Shown here in pieces: positions 26,144 through 35,044 of a DNA stretch of 38,442 nt; within the stretch, counting starts at the first letter, position 1, and every line of letters begins with the position of its first letter. This DNA is from Flavobacteriaceae bacterium (GTDB taxonomy: Bacteria > Bacteroidota > Bacteroidia > Flavobacteriales > Flavobacteriaceae). Made by a program: the position numbers and the translations under genes. The notes under the pieces are model-generated. The model saw only the letters and a program-made list of their open reading frames with translations, was not told the DNA's origin and did not search any database. The stretch is taken from NCBI GenBank assembly GCA_020435965.1, contig JAGQYS010000035.1, positions 1-38,442 on the forward strand, written 5' to 3'.

Positions 26144-26428
26144 TTAGTTTAAATTCAATATAAAAGTAAAAACCGCTATTAAAATAGTGGCCAGTAAAAC
26201 ACCTCTGGCTCTATAATCCTGTTTTTTCTTTATAAAGATAAAGAAAGCAATCAAATTTAATACTGCTCCTAAGCTAATGAGTTTTCCTAAAAACCCTTCG
26301 GCTGAAGCCGATTTTAGAACGGTTATAAAATTGTCTCCATTTCCTAATAAGGTTGCAGAGAGAAACAAACCTATTGCATTTGCAATAAAGCCAACTGTTA
26401 ATCCTATTAAAACTTCTTTTTTAACCAT
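26144..26428 (-). CDS. Small membrane protein between surE and lpxB
   Basis: A 94-residue protein with three hydrophobic helices (about 5-24, 45-66 and 74-92) and a basic loop KKKQDYRARG. I do not recognise the family. Its ATG overlaps the surE stop by eight bases, and lpxB follows after 12 bases, so it should be expressed with both. The placement suggests an envelope role, but nothing in the sequence identifies it. Confidence 0.75.
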   Translation of the reverse strand: MVKKEVLIGLTVGFIANAIGLFLSATLLGNGDNFITVLKSASAEGFLGKLISLGAVLNLIAFFIFIKKKQDYRARGVLLATILIAVFTFILNLN

Positions 26429-27200
26429 TTAATGACCATGAATTTAATTCTTGAATACAATGATGGGCAGTCAAATCAAACTGAATAGGCACAACAGACA
26501 CATAGTTGTTTTCCAAAGCCCATTCGTCAGTATCTTCACCATTATCAAAATTAACAAATTTACCTGTAAGCCAATAGTAGTCTTGTCCTGATGGGCTTTG
26601 TCTTTTGTCAAATTCTTCAACCCAATTCCCTTTAGCTTGCCTGCAAACCTTAATCCCTTTGATATCTTTTTTTGTTTCTGCTTTTGGAAGGTTTACATTT
26701 AAAACAACACCTTGAGGCAAACCATTATTTAATACTGATAAGGTTATTTTTTTTATGTAATCTTCAAGCACCTCAAAATTAGCGTCCCAATTGTAATCCA
26801 ATAGTGAAAAACCAATGGCAGGAATCCCTTCAATACCTGCTTCAATAGCAGCACTCATTGTGCCAGAATAAATAACATTGATAGATGAGTTGGAGCCATG
26901 GTTTACACCAGACACACACAAATCGGGTTTCTGTTTTAATATTTCGTGTCTTGCCAATTTTACACAATCAGCAGGAGTTCCAGAGGTACTGTATTCTTGT
27001 TGCGGTCCATTATCAATAGTTTCTTTTTTACAATGCAGTGTAGTATTTACTGTAATAGCATGACCCATTCCGCTTTGCGGACTATCTGGAGCCACCACAA
27101 CCACATTGCCAATGGTATTCATAACTTTAATCAAAGTGCGAATTCCAGGTGCAGTAATACCATCATCATTGGTAACCAATATTAAAGGTTTTTTTGACAT
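26421..27200 (-). CDS. surE: 5'/3'-nucleotidase SurE
   Basis: Metal-dependent phosphatase of nucleoside monophosphates in the cytoplasm, linked to stress survival and nucleotide repair. The 259 residues contain the metal-binding NDDG near the N-terminus (Asp12, Asp13), VVVAPDSPQSGMGH, TSGTPADCVKL and SGVNHGSN, the conserved SurE set. The length is normal for the family. A TACTTTTG promoter element lies 26 bases upstream of the ATG. It heads the operon with the small membrane protein, lpxB and the C40 peptidase. Confidence 0.95.
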   Translation of the reverse strand: MSKKPLILVTNDDGITAPGIRTLIKVMNTIGNVVVVAPDSPQSGMGHAITVNTTLHCKKETIDNGPQQEYSTSGTPADCVKLARHEILKQKPDLCVSGVNHGSNSSINVIYSGTMSAAIEAGIEGIPAIGFSLLDYNWDANFEVLEDYIKKITLSVLNNGLPQGVVLNVNLPKAETKKDIKGIKVCRQAKGNWVEEFDKRQSPSGQDYYWLTGKFVNFDNGEDTDEWALENNYVSVVPIQFDLTAHHCIQELNSWSLNG

Positions 27201-27225
27201 TTGTTAGTGTTTTTTTTAACAGATA

Positions 27226-27233
27226 CAAAAGTA
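27226..27233 (-). promoter_or_regulatory. -7 promoter element of the surE-lpxB operon
   Basis: On the minus strand TACTTTTG matches TAnnTTTG exactly, 26 bases before the surE ATG. No clear TTG is present at the -33 distance. Confidence 0.6.
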
Positions 27234-27351
27234 ACCAAATTCAATTTTAATTGCACATTTTATAGTGTTTAACAAAAAATTAGTACGATTACTTAATATT
27301 GGCATAGTTTTTTCTTTAATTTAGTCAAAAATTAGCTCAAAAAATAAACAG

Positions 27352-29499
27352 ATGATGAAAAGGAATTTAAATATATTGTTATTAACGCTTCTCTTAGCGT
27401 TTGCTTCATGTAGCTTTACAACTAAGACATTTGACGACTCTGATGATAAGGATAAACTCTTGATACAATTAATTACTTATGTATTGGAACAAGGCCATTT
27501 TGAACCTAAAGACATGAATGATGAATTTTCTCAGCATGTATTTGATGATTACCTAGATCAGTTAGATCCTTTTAAAAGATACTTTTACGAAAGCGACATT
27601 AAAGAGTTTTCCGCATTTAAAAATGAAATTGACAATCAATTGATGGAGTATGACCTGTCGTTTTTTAACCTAACGCATGAGCGTTTGTTACAGCGCATGG
27701 AAGAGTCTAAAGTTTTATACAAAGAAGTCTTGGAGCAACCTTTTGATTTTTATAAAAACGAAGATTTCAATACAGACTACGAGAAACTTACGTATGTGAA
27801 GTCTAAAAAAGAAATGAAAGAACGTTGGAGACAGCAATTAAAATTTTCGGCCATTGCCAATTATCATGAATTGATAAAAACCCAAGAAGCTGAAGCAAAA
27901 AGATCTGCAGAAATGAACGAGGATTTTAAAACTAAATCTAAAGCAGAACTTGAAATTGAAGCACGAAACTCTACGTTAAACTCTCTTAATGAGCTCTACG
28001 AATTTATTGATGACAGAGAACGTAAAGATTGGTTTTCGGTTTACATGAACGCTATTGTTGTAGAATTTGATCCTCACACCTATTATTTTCCACCAGAAGC
28101 CAAAGATCGTTTTGATGTAGATATGTCTGGAAATTATGAAGGCATTGGAGCTCGCTTACAAAAGAAAATGGATTATATTACTATTGTTGAAATTATTTCT
28201 GGAGGCTCTGCTTGGAGGCAAAATAAACTGGAAGTTGGTGATGTCATTCTAAAAGTAAGACAAGAAGATGAAGAAGAAGCAGTAAATGTCGTTGGTATGC
28301 GAACAGACGATGCTGTAAAACTCATTAAAGGTCCAAAGGGAACCAATGTGATATTAACTCTGAAAAAGGTTGACGGAACTATTGAAGATTTATCAATCCC
28401 ACGAGATGTAATAGAACTGGAAGAAACTTATGCAAAGTCGTCTTTTGTTGAAAAAGAAGGAAAGACTTTTGGTGTTATTAATTTGCCAAAGTTTTATGCC
28501 GATTTTGATGACTACAACAAGCGCAACGCAGCAAGCGATATCAAAAAAGAAATCGAACGCTTAAAAGCCCAAGGCATGGAAGGACTTGTTCTAGACCTGA
28601 GAAATAATGGAGGTGGTTCATTAAAAACTGTAGTTGATATGGCTGGATTGTTTATTAAAGATGGTCCTATTGTACAAGTACGTTCAACAGGCGAGCCGCA
28701 AGAAGTATTACAAGATAGAGATCGTTCCATTGCTTGGGATGGACCACTGGTTATTTTAGTCAATGAATTATCAGCATCAGCATCTGAGATTTTAGCCGCT
28801 GCAATGCAAGACTATAAACGAGCTATTGTTATTGGAAGTAAGCAAACTTATGGTAAAGGAACCGTTCAAATTGTATTGGATTTAAACAGAATGGTACGTA
28901 ACAATACCAATGGTGATATGGGAGCGTTAAAGTTTACCACTCAGAAGTTTTACAGAATTAATGGAGGTTCTACACAATTGGAAGGTGTAAAAAGTGATGT
29001 AGTTGTGCCAGATCGTTACAGTTACATAGATATTGGCGAACGCGACCAAGAAAACCCTTTAGCTTGGGATAAAATTGAACCAGCACAATATACCATTTGG
29101 GATAGTTATTTTGATTATGATGCAACTATTGATAAAAGTAAAGAACGCATGCAAAACAGTGAGCAGCTAAAGTTAATTGACGAAAACGCTAAATGGATAA
29201 AGACAATTCGTGATCGTAATGTATTCTCGTTAAATTATGAAGAATACAAGAGTAAATTGGAAGCCAATGAAGAAGAAGCAAAACGTTTTGAGAAAATTTC
29301 TGAATACAAAACCAACTTAACATTTAAATCGTTGCCTTATGAAAATGTCTTGGTTGAGAAAGATTCAGTATTAAAAATGAAACGTGATAGATGGCATGAA
29401 AGTTTGGCAAAAGATGTATACATGGAAGAAGCACTTAATGTTTTGAGTGACTTAAAAATGACCTATGGCATTAAAAAAGTAGCAACTGTAAAAGATTAA
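27352..29499 (+). CDS. prc: Tail-specific (carboxy-terminal processing) protease Prc
   Basis: S41 serine protease that trims C-termini or degrades marked proteins in the periplasm. The 715 residues begin with a lipoprotein-type signal (FASC, Cys20 or so) and an N-terminal helical domain. A PDZ domain follows (about 245-335), then the S41 domain with the catalytic Ser478 in SASASE and Lys502 in YGKGT, 24 residues apart as in E. coli Prc. A DUF3340-like C-terminal domain (about 560-700) ends the protein. ATG codons at 27352 and 27355 are both possible starts. The next gene follows after six bases. Confidence 0.93.
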   Translation: MMKRNLNILLLTLLLAFASCSFTTKTFDDSDDKDKLLIQLITYVLEQGHFEPKDMNDEFSQHVFDDYLDQLDPFKRYFYESDIKEFSAFKNEIDNQLMEYDLSFFNLTHERLLQRMEESKVLYKEVLEQPFDFYKNEDFNTDYEKLTYVKSKKEMKERWRQQLKFSAIANYHELIKTQEAEAKRSAEMNEDFKTKSKAELEIEARNSTLNSLNELYEFIDDRERKDWFSVYMNAIVVEFDPHTYYFPPEAKDRFDVDMSGNYEGIGARLQKKMDYITIVEIISGGSAWRQNKLEVGDVILKVRQEDEEEAVNVVGMRTDDAVKLIKGPKGTNVILTLKKVDGTIEDLSIPRDVIELEETYAKSSFVEKEGKTFGVINLPKFYADFDDYNKRNAASDIKKEIERLKAQGMEGLVLDLRNNGGGSLKTVVDMAGLFIKDGPIVQVRSTGEPQEVLQDRDRSIAWDGPLVILVNELSASASEILAAAMQDYKRAIVIGSKQTYGKGTVQIVLDLNRMVRNNTNGDMGALKFTTQKFYRINGGSTQLEGVKSDVVVPDRYSYIDIGERDQENPLAWDKIEPAQYTIWDSYFDYDATIDKSKERMQNSEQLKLIDENAKWIKTIRDRNVFSLNYEEYKSKLEANEEEAKRFEKISEYKTNLTFKSLPYENVLVEKDSVLKMKRDRWHESLAKDVYMEEALNVLSDLKMTYGIKKVATVKD

Positions 29500-29505
29500 C
29501 AATAA

Positions 29506-30600
29506 ATGAGTAACACAAGTAACTCATTAACACACTTAGCGCTTCAAAAGTTTAAAAAAAATTTTTGGGGCGTTTTTAGTTTTTGGTTTATTGTTTTTGT
29601 TGGAATTATTTCTGTATTTGCTTACGCAATTGCTCCAGACAACTCACAACATGCCAATCAAATGCATATTTCAATTCATTCAAAAAAACCAGGATTTAAA
29701 GTCACTATGTTAACCATACCATCTACTCAATCCAATGAGCAAAGCTGGTTTGATAAAGTATTTTTTGGAGTGAAAAATGAAACTACCGAAATTCCTATCT
29801 CTGAATACAGAATTGAAAATACAGAATTGATTTATACGGAATATGCAACCGATGGCCTAGAGGGCATCACCAAAACATTGCCTATTGATAGATTTCCAAA
29901 TGGTGATTATTCGAGTTTTATTAAAGAAAAAACCTTTCTTTTCGGAACAGATAAGTATGGTCGTGATATGCTAAGCAGAGTTCTGGTTGGTGCGCGAATA
30001 TCATTCTTTATAGGCTTTGTCGCTGTATTTATTTCTTTGATTATTGGCATTACACTTGGAAGTATTGCAGGATATTTTGGTGGTAAAGTTGATGCTGTTA
30101 TTATGTGGCTCATCAATGTCACTTGGTCCATACCAACCTTATTATTGGTCATTGCCATAACCTTAGCATTAGGCAAGGGGTTTTGGCAAGTATTTGTAGC
30201 AGTTGGACTCACCATGTGGGTTGAAGTAGCAAGAGTAGTTAGAGGGCAGGTGATAAGCGTAAAAGAAATGCAATATGTTACTGCTGCTAGAGCTTTGGGG
30301 TTTACAGATTTTAGAATTATTACAAAACATATTTTACCCAATATAATGGCTCCAGTCATCGTCATTTCTGCTGCTAATTTTGCGGCAGCCATTTTAATTG
30401 AAAGCGGTTTGAGTTTTTTAGGTATTGGAGCACAACCACCAATGGCCAGTTGGGGAGCAATGATTAAAGATCATTATAACTATATTATTCTTGGTAAACC
30501 TTATTTGGCAATCATCCCTGGATTATGCATTATGAGTTTGGTAATGGCATTTATGCTTATTGGGAATACCTTACGTGATGCGTTGGATGTAAAAAGTTAG
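29506..30600 (+). CDS. OppC/DppC-like ABC transporter permease
   Basis: Inner-membrane subunit of a peptide-type ABC importer. The 364 residues have an OppC-N segment (first helix about residues 20-42), a periplasmic stretch that is unusually long (about 45-145), then five helices. The EAA loop reads ARALGFTDFRIITKHILPN. The start of the permease domain, FGTDKYGRDMLSR, is the usual DppC/OppC signature. No partner ATPase, second permease or binding protein is adjacent, so these must be encoded elsewhere. It is probably cotranscribed with prc. Its 3' end overlaps the convergent HlyD remnant by four bases. Confidence 0.9.
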   Translation: MSNTSNSLTHLALQKFKKNFWGVFSFWFIVFVGIISVFAYAIAPDNSQHANQMHISIHSKKPGFKVTMLTIPSTQSNEQSWFDKVFFGVKNETTEIPISEYRIENTELIYTEYATDGLEGITKTLPIDRFPNGDYSSFIKEKTFLFGTDKYGRDMLSRVLVGARISFFIGFVAVFISLIIGITLGSIAGYFGGKVDAVIMWLINVTWSIPTLLLVIAITLALGKGFWQVFVAVGLTMWVEVARVVRGQVISVKEMQYVTAARALGFTDFRIITKHILPNIMAPVIVISAANFAAAILIESGLSFLGIGAQPPMASWGAMIKDHYNYIILGKPYLAIIPGLCIMSLVMAFMLIGNTLRDALDVKS

Positions 30601-31226
30601 CGATTTAAAACACTTTTAAACTGATAAAAAAATCGTTCAATTAGTCTAAGGTCCTCGGTTATTATTTCTGCCACACCTTTCATTTCTTGTTTAAAAATTA
30701 GGGTTTTGTTGTAAGATGTAGTTAGTGTTTTTGGTAAGTTAACATCTATAAGATATTGGCCATCTTGATTTGGAGTTAAAGAAATAGAGTTTATTGTACC
30801 TTGCAAAGTGCCAAATTCAGCTTCTGGATAACTCTCTAATTTTATATTCACTGTTTGACCAACTTTAATTTTCCCAGAGTTTTGGGCAGGAGATTTAAGT
30901 TTAGCTATAAACGATGAGTTATTGGATGGTATGATAGTAAATACCAAATCTCCTTGGTTTACAGTTTGGTTTTCGTTCCAAAAATTTAAAAAAGACACTT
31001 TACCATCAATATTGGATTTTAAAACATATCTGTTTTCCCAGTCCTTAATATTCTTTTTTAATTGATTAAAAGTTTGAATGACATTTTTAAGCAATATCAT
31101 TTCTTCTTTCTCACGATTAATTTCAGTCCCTTTTGAGTTTTTCTGGGCATTATTAATGGCTTCTCTAATTTGAGAAATAGAGGTTTCATAATTTTTATAG
31201 TTTCTTTGCGTCCACATAATCTTCAC
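30597..31226 (-). pseudogene. HlyD-family membrane-fusion adaptor, N-terminal half missing
   Basis: The C-terminal part of a type I secretion adaptor. It keeps the end of the coiled-coil hairpin (INREKEEMILLKNVIQTFNQ), a barrel-type section (VLKSNIDGKVSFLNFW, QGDLVFTIIPS, VGQTVNIKLESYP) and a normal end (AEIITEDLRLIERFFYQF). The membrane anchor, first lipoyl half and first coil, about 230 residues judging by usual lengths near 430, are absent. The first homologous codons are near 31210. Upstream the frame simply runs through the end of the ABC exporter gene in another phase, so the ATG at 31226 is not a natural start. A functional product is unlikely. Confidence 0.82.
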
Positions 31227-32979
31227 CTACACCAATATTTTTAGCAATAGTATCGTTAAAAATATAACCCTCTTGCATCACAACACCACAATGGTCTCTC
31301 CAAGCTTTTTGTGAAACAGAATTTAAATTGAAATTATTGAGCATAATTTCTCCTTCACTAGGATTATAAAATCGGAGTAATAATTTCATTAAAGTTGTTT
31401 TACCACTACCACTTACACCTACTATGGCTGTAACCTTGTTGGAAGGAATTATTAGGCTCAAATCTTTCAAAACGGGTTCTAAGGCTCCAACATATCTAAA
31501 TGATAGGTTATTAATTTTTATAGTTGCTTTATCTGGAATAATACTTAGTTTTTCATCCTCAGGATTTTCCTCTTCTTCCATATTGTGGATTTCTCCCAAC
31601 CTGTCGACTGAAATCTTTGCATCTTGTACATCACGCATAAAACTGATAAGCTGTATGATTGGACCATTCAATTGTCCTACAATGTAGCTTATGGCCATCA
31701 TCATACCTAAAGTGATGTCACCATCAATAACAAGCTTGGCTGACAAAATGGTGATGAACATGTTTTTAAGTTCGTTAATAAAGTTAGAACCTACACTTTG
31801 TGTTTGTTCCAATGCTAAACTCTTTGTGGCAACTTTAAATAAGCGAGCTTGAACATATTCCCAGTTCCAGCGCATTCGTCGTTCAGCATTATGCAACTTT
31901 ATTTCTTGCATGCCATTAATTAGTTCTATGACTTTGCTTTGTTCCTGGCTTACTTCAGAAAAACGCTTATAGTCTAAATCTTTCCTTCTTTTAAAAAAGA
32001 ACAAAACCCAAGCAATGTACAATGCACTACCTAAAATAAATACACCAAATATCTGCAAGCTATAATAGCCTAAAACAAAACTAAATATCACCAAGTTGAA
32101 CATGGAAAATAATATGGTTAATGATGAAGTCGTTAAGATTCGTTCTATACGCTTGTGGTCGTTGATGCGTTGGAGTAAATCTCCAGTCATTCGTACATCA
32201 AAATATGAAATGGGAAGCTTCATTAATTTGATAAAAAAATCAGAAATCAATGAGATATTAATACGCGTACTCAAATGCAATAAAATCCAGCTGCGTATAA
32301 TCTCCAAACTGGCTTTACCAAGAAATAGAAACAACTGAGCAAAAAGAATAAGGTAAATAAAGTTAATGTCTCTATTATTAATACCAACATCTACAACACT
32401 TTGTGTTAAAAATGGAAAGATTAGTTGTATTAAACTACCTGCTAAAAGACCAATAATAAGCTGTAGGACAAACTTTTTGTATTTGAACAGATATTTAAAT
32501 ATAAAATGAAATCCAAATTTTTCATCTTTATCAAAATCTTCTTGATAAAACAACGGTGTTGGTTCTACCAAGAGAGCGATGCCTTCTTGAGTATTTTCAT
32601 TGGCATTGTTTCCAATCCAATGTTTAATAAATTCCTTTTTTGTATAAGTAATTAGTCCATGTGCTGGATCCGAGATAAACAGTTTGTCTTTTCTTATTTT
32701 GTAGAGTACCACATAGTGATTTTTATTCCAATGCAGTATACATGGCAAAGTAGCATCTAATAATTTGTCGTAAGATAACTTTACACCTAATGATCGAAAC
32801 CCAATACTCTCAACCGCTTCACTAAGTCCTAACAAACTGCTACCTGACCTTGTGGTTTCACTAAGCTGTCTTAACTGCTGCGTGTTAATAAGCTTACCAA
32901 AGTGCTTGGCTATTATTTTTATACAGGTTGGACCACAATCCTTACCTTCTGTTTGTTTAAAATGTGGAAAATTTTGCAT
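31195..32979 (-). pseudogene. C39-peptidase ABC exporter (PCAT), truncated in its ATPase domain
   Basis: Bacteriocin-type exporter that cuts double-glycine leaders and exports the core. Intact here are an N-terminal C39 peptidase (Cys15 in GKDCGPTC, His88 in NHYVV, Asp104 in SDPAHG), a six-helix membrane domain (about 155-440) and the start of the ATPase: Walker A GVSGSGKTT and the Q-loop in VVMQEGYIFNDTIAKN. The reading frame stops 22 codons after the Q-loop, at YVDAKKL. The signature motif, Walker B and H-loop, about 130-140 residues in full PCATs of 720-740, are missing. The next homologous sequence is an adaptor remnant in another frame. ATG at 32979 is preferred to the TTG two codons upstream. 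The protease could still fold, but ATP-driven export should be lost. Confidence 0.85.
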
Positions 32980-33024
32980 TGTCAATTATATAAGTAACAT
33001 CATTTTGAAATTGTACATGAATTG

Positions 33025-35043
33025 TTAATTTATTTTAATTATGACAATATTTTCCAACTCCTTTTTCATCAATTCATCAAAAAAAGTTTTCAATTCTAAA
33101 TAAAGATGTGTTGGAATGAATGCTTTTTTAACCTTTAATTCTGTAACCAAGTTTATTGTGTTGGAAAATCTAGTAATCTGATATTGGTAATAACCAATAT
33201 TTTCAGGTAAGCTGATTTTTACAGACTGAGGTAGAGATTTAATTTCAAAACCTTCAGGTATTTTTAAGCTAACTATTGTTTTTCGTTCATGTTTATATCC
33301 AAAATTTATAGGATAACTTCTTTCATCATTTTTAAAGGGATTTTCATTCATTTTTAAAAAGAAAAGAGGTGAAAAGACAACTTTATCTGAATTTAATTCA
33401 ATGTCTTTCTGAAGTTCTAAGTCATAGGATTCAATAATTGGCTGATCCAATTTATTTAGATTTTCAATTTTAAAATTTTCTACAACAACTTTATTTTTAA
33501 TTTTTAATGAATCTATATATTTCTCAATCGAAGAATTATCCATCTTGTTTCTATAATCCAAAGCATCCATGTTTGATCTTCTTGCGCTCACACTCCCTAA
33601 CACTTTTCCTTTTTCTAAAATTTCAACATTCAATATGGTATTTATTTGACTTGTTTCTTTTGGGAATAGATCAATAATTCTATAGTCATCTTCAGCATAA
33701 ATTAATGTGCCATCAGTATCTAAAACTCTTTCAGGCAAAATATTTGGCATACTGTTTTTTGATGTAGCATCTAGCAAAATGTCCTCATAATCCAACTCAA
33801 CATAAGCCAATACATAGTTAAATGCATCCTGACTTATTCCTCTTCTAATTGGATGATTCTTTGTTGTTGCCAAAATAGGATAAGCTTTAAATCCGCAAGC
33901 TTTTAATAAGGAAACTAAAAACAGATTAACATCAGCAACATTACCAGTTTGTTTTGAATAAGTATTTTGTAAAGTATTTTCAGGAAATATTGACAATCCT
34001 TTATTCCAAAGCAGTTTATCTTTAACATAGTTAAAAGCTTTATAGACCATTTCTTTTTGACTCAAACTGTCATTTTCAATTTCAGGAACTATACTTTTAA
34101 AAAATTTTTGTTCTGATAAAGCCTCTGAAAATAGTTCAGAATTGTATATCTCTTTAATAACTTCATCCCAAGAGATAGAATAGTCTTTATACCCTTCATC
34201 GGGTAAATCTGTAGATTGCAAATCATAGCTAATTAGCCAACGATGATTTTCTAGATTTGGAGCATAGTTCTCTTTTTTTAAAGCTTTTATATTACTTGTT
34301 TCATATTCAGATATTCGCTCTGTGGCCTGAAATACGCTGTCCCTTGAAAATTTTTTAAGGCCTCCACCAACTGCTCTTTCGTAATGAGTTTTAAATGTTT
34401 TGGCCTTTAAATCTATCTCTTTTGAATCTTCCTCAACTTTTAAATTTGGATTACCTTGTAAGGTCCTCCTATAATGAAAGAATGAAGGAGTAGAAACTCT
34501 TGCATAAAGGTGATTTATTGGAATGTCTTCCTGAATAATAAGATCATTTATTGTATAAAATGGCGAATGTATTGTATAATTTATATCAATTATTGAACCT
34601 GCTTCCACTGCTGAAAAATCAAAAGTGATACGGCTTTGTGTAATAGACAGTTTACGCTCTACTAGTTCAGATTCATCAATTTTTTTGGATTTAAGCTTTC
34701 CATTTTCATTGTAATAAATCACAATTTTAACATCGTCAATAAGCTCATTTTTTACATCATCATTTTTTAATACAATTGCTTTTGACACCTCTTTAACACC
34801 TCTCTTTTTAAGGATTTTAATGCGTTCATGTATTTTTGTAACGGTTTCCCAAGTACCAATAGCATTTTGTTCAAAATCTATTTTTCGCCATTTATAAAGA
34901 AATAATGCATTTGCAGAAGTATCTTTAGTAAAAGTATTGTCATTAACATCTTGCAAAGTAACACGAGACATCTTAAATTCCTGAGCACTAGTTAGTAATA
35001 ATAGACAAGCAGCAAAGATTGTAAGTGTTATTTTTTTGACCAT
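33025..35043 (-). CDS. Exported DUF3857 / transglutaminase-like protein without Cys and His
   Basis: A 672-residue protein with a signal peptide ending near LLTSAQE. A DUF3857 beta domain follows (about 45-260), then a transglutaminase-like domain (about 320-430) and a C-terminal beta region (about 440-670). The active-site segment reads GNVADVN (367-373), with Val369 where the catalytic Cys would be. FNYV (408-411) has Tyr at the His site, while the Asp in ILLDAT (Asp425) is kept. It is probably a binding module rather than an enzyme; related Bacteroidota proteins also often lack the Cys. ATG at 35043 is chosen because it directly precedes the signal peptide and avoids overlap; the upstream ATG at 35067 adds eight unusual residues. 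Confidence 0.85.
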   Translation of the reverse strand: MVKKITLTIFAACLLLLTSAQEFKMSRVTLQDVNDNTFTKDTSANALFLYKWRKIDFEQNAIGTWETVTKIHERIKILKKRGVKEVSKAIVLKNDDVKNELIDDVKIVIYYNENGKLKSKKIDESELVERKLSITQSRITFDFSAVEAGSIIDINYTIHSPFYTINDLIIQEDIPINHLYARVSTPSFFHYRRTLQGNPNLKVEEDSKEIDLKAKTFKTHYERAVGGGLKKFSRDSVFQATERISEYETSNIKALKKENYAPNLENHRWLISYDLQSTDLPDEGYKDYSISWDEVIKEIYNSELFSEALSEQKFFKSIVPEIENDSLSQKEMVYKAFNYVKDKLLWNKGLSIFPENTLQNTYSKQTGNVADVNLFLVSLLKACGFKAYPILATTKNHPIRRGISQDAFNYVLAYVELDYEDILLDATSKNSMPNILPERVLDTDGTLIYAEDDYRIIDLFPKETSQINTILNVEILEKGKVLGSVSARRSNMDALDYRNKMDNSSIEKYIDSLKIKNKVVVENFKIENLNKLDQPIIESYDLELQKDIELNSDKVVFSPLFFLKMNENPFKNDERSYPINFGYKHERKTIVSLKIPEGFEIKSLPQSVKISLPENIGYYQYQITRFSNTINLVTELKVKKAFIPTHLYLELKTFFDELMKKELENIVIIKIN

Positions 35044-35044
35044 A

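Noticed and set aside
29907..30392. 161-codon antisense ORF opposite the OppC-like permease
   Set aside because: Its composition is that of a mirror frame, it has no domain or promoter, and it lies fully within a clear gene.
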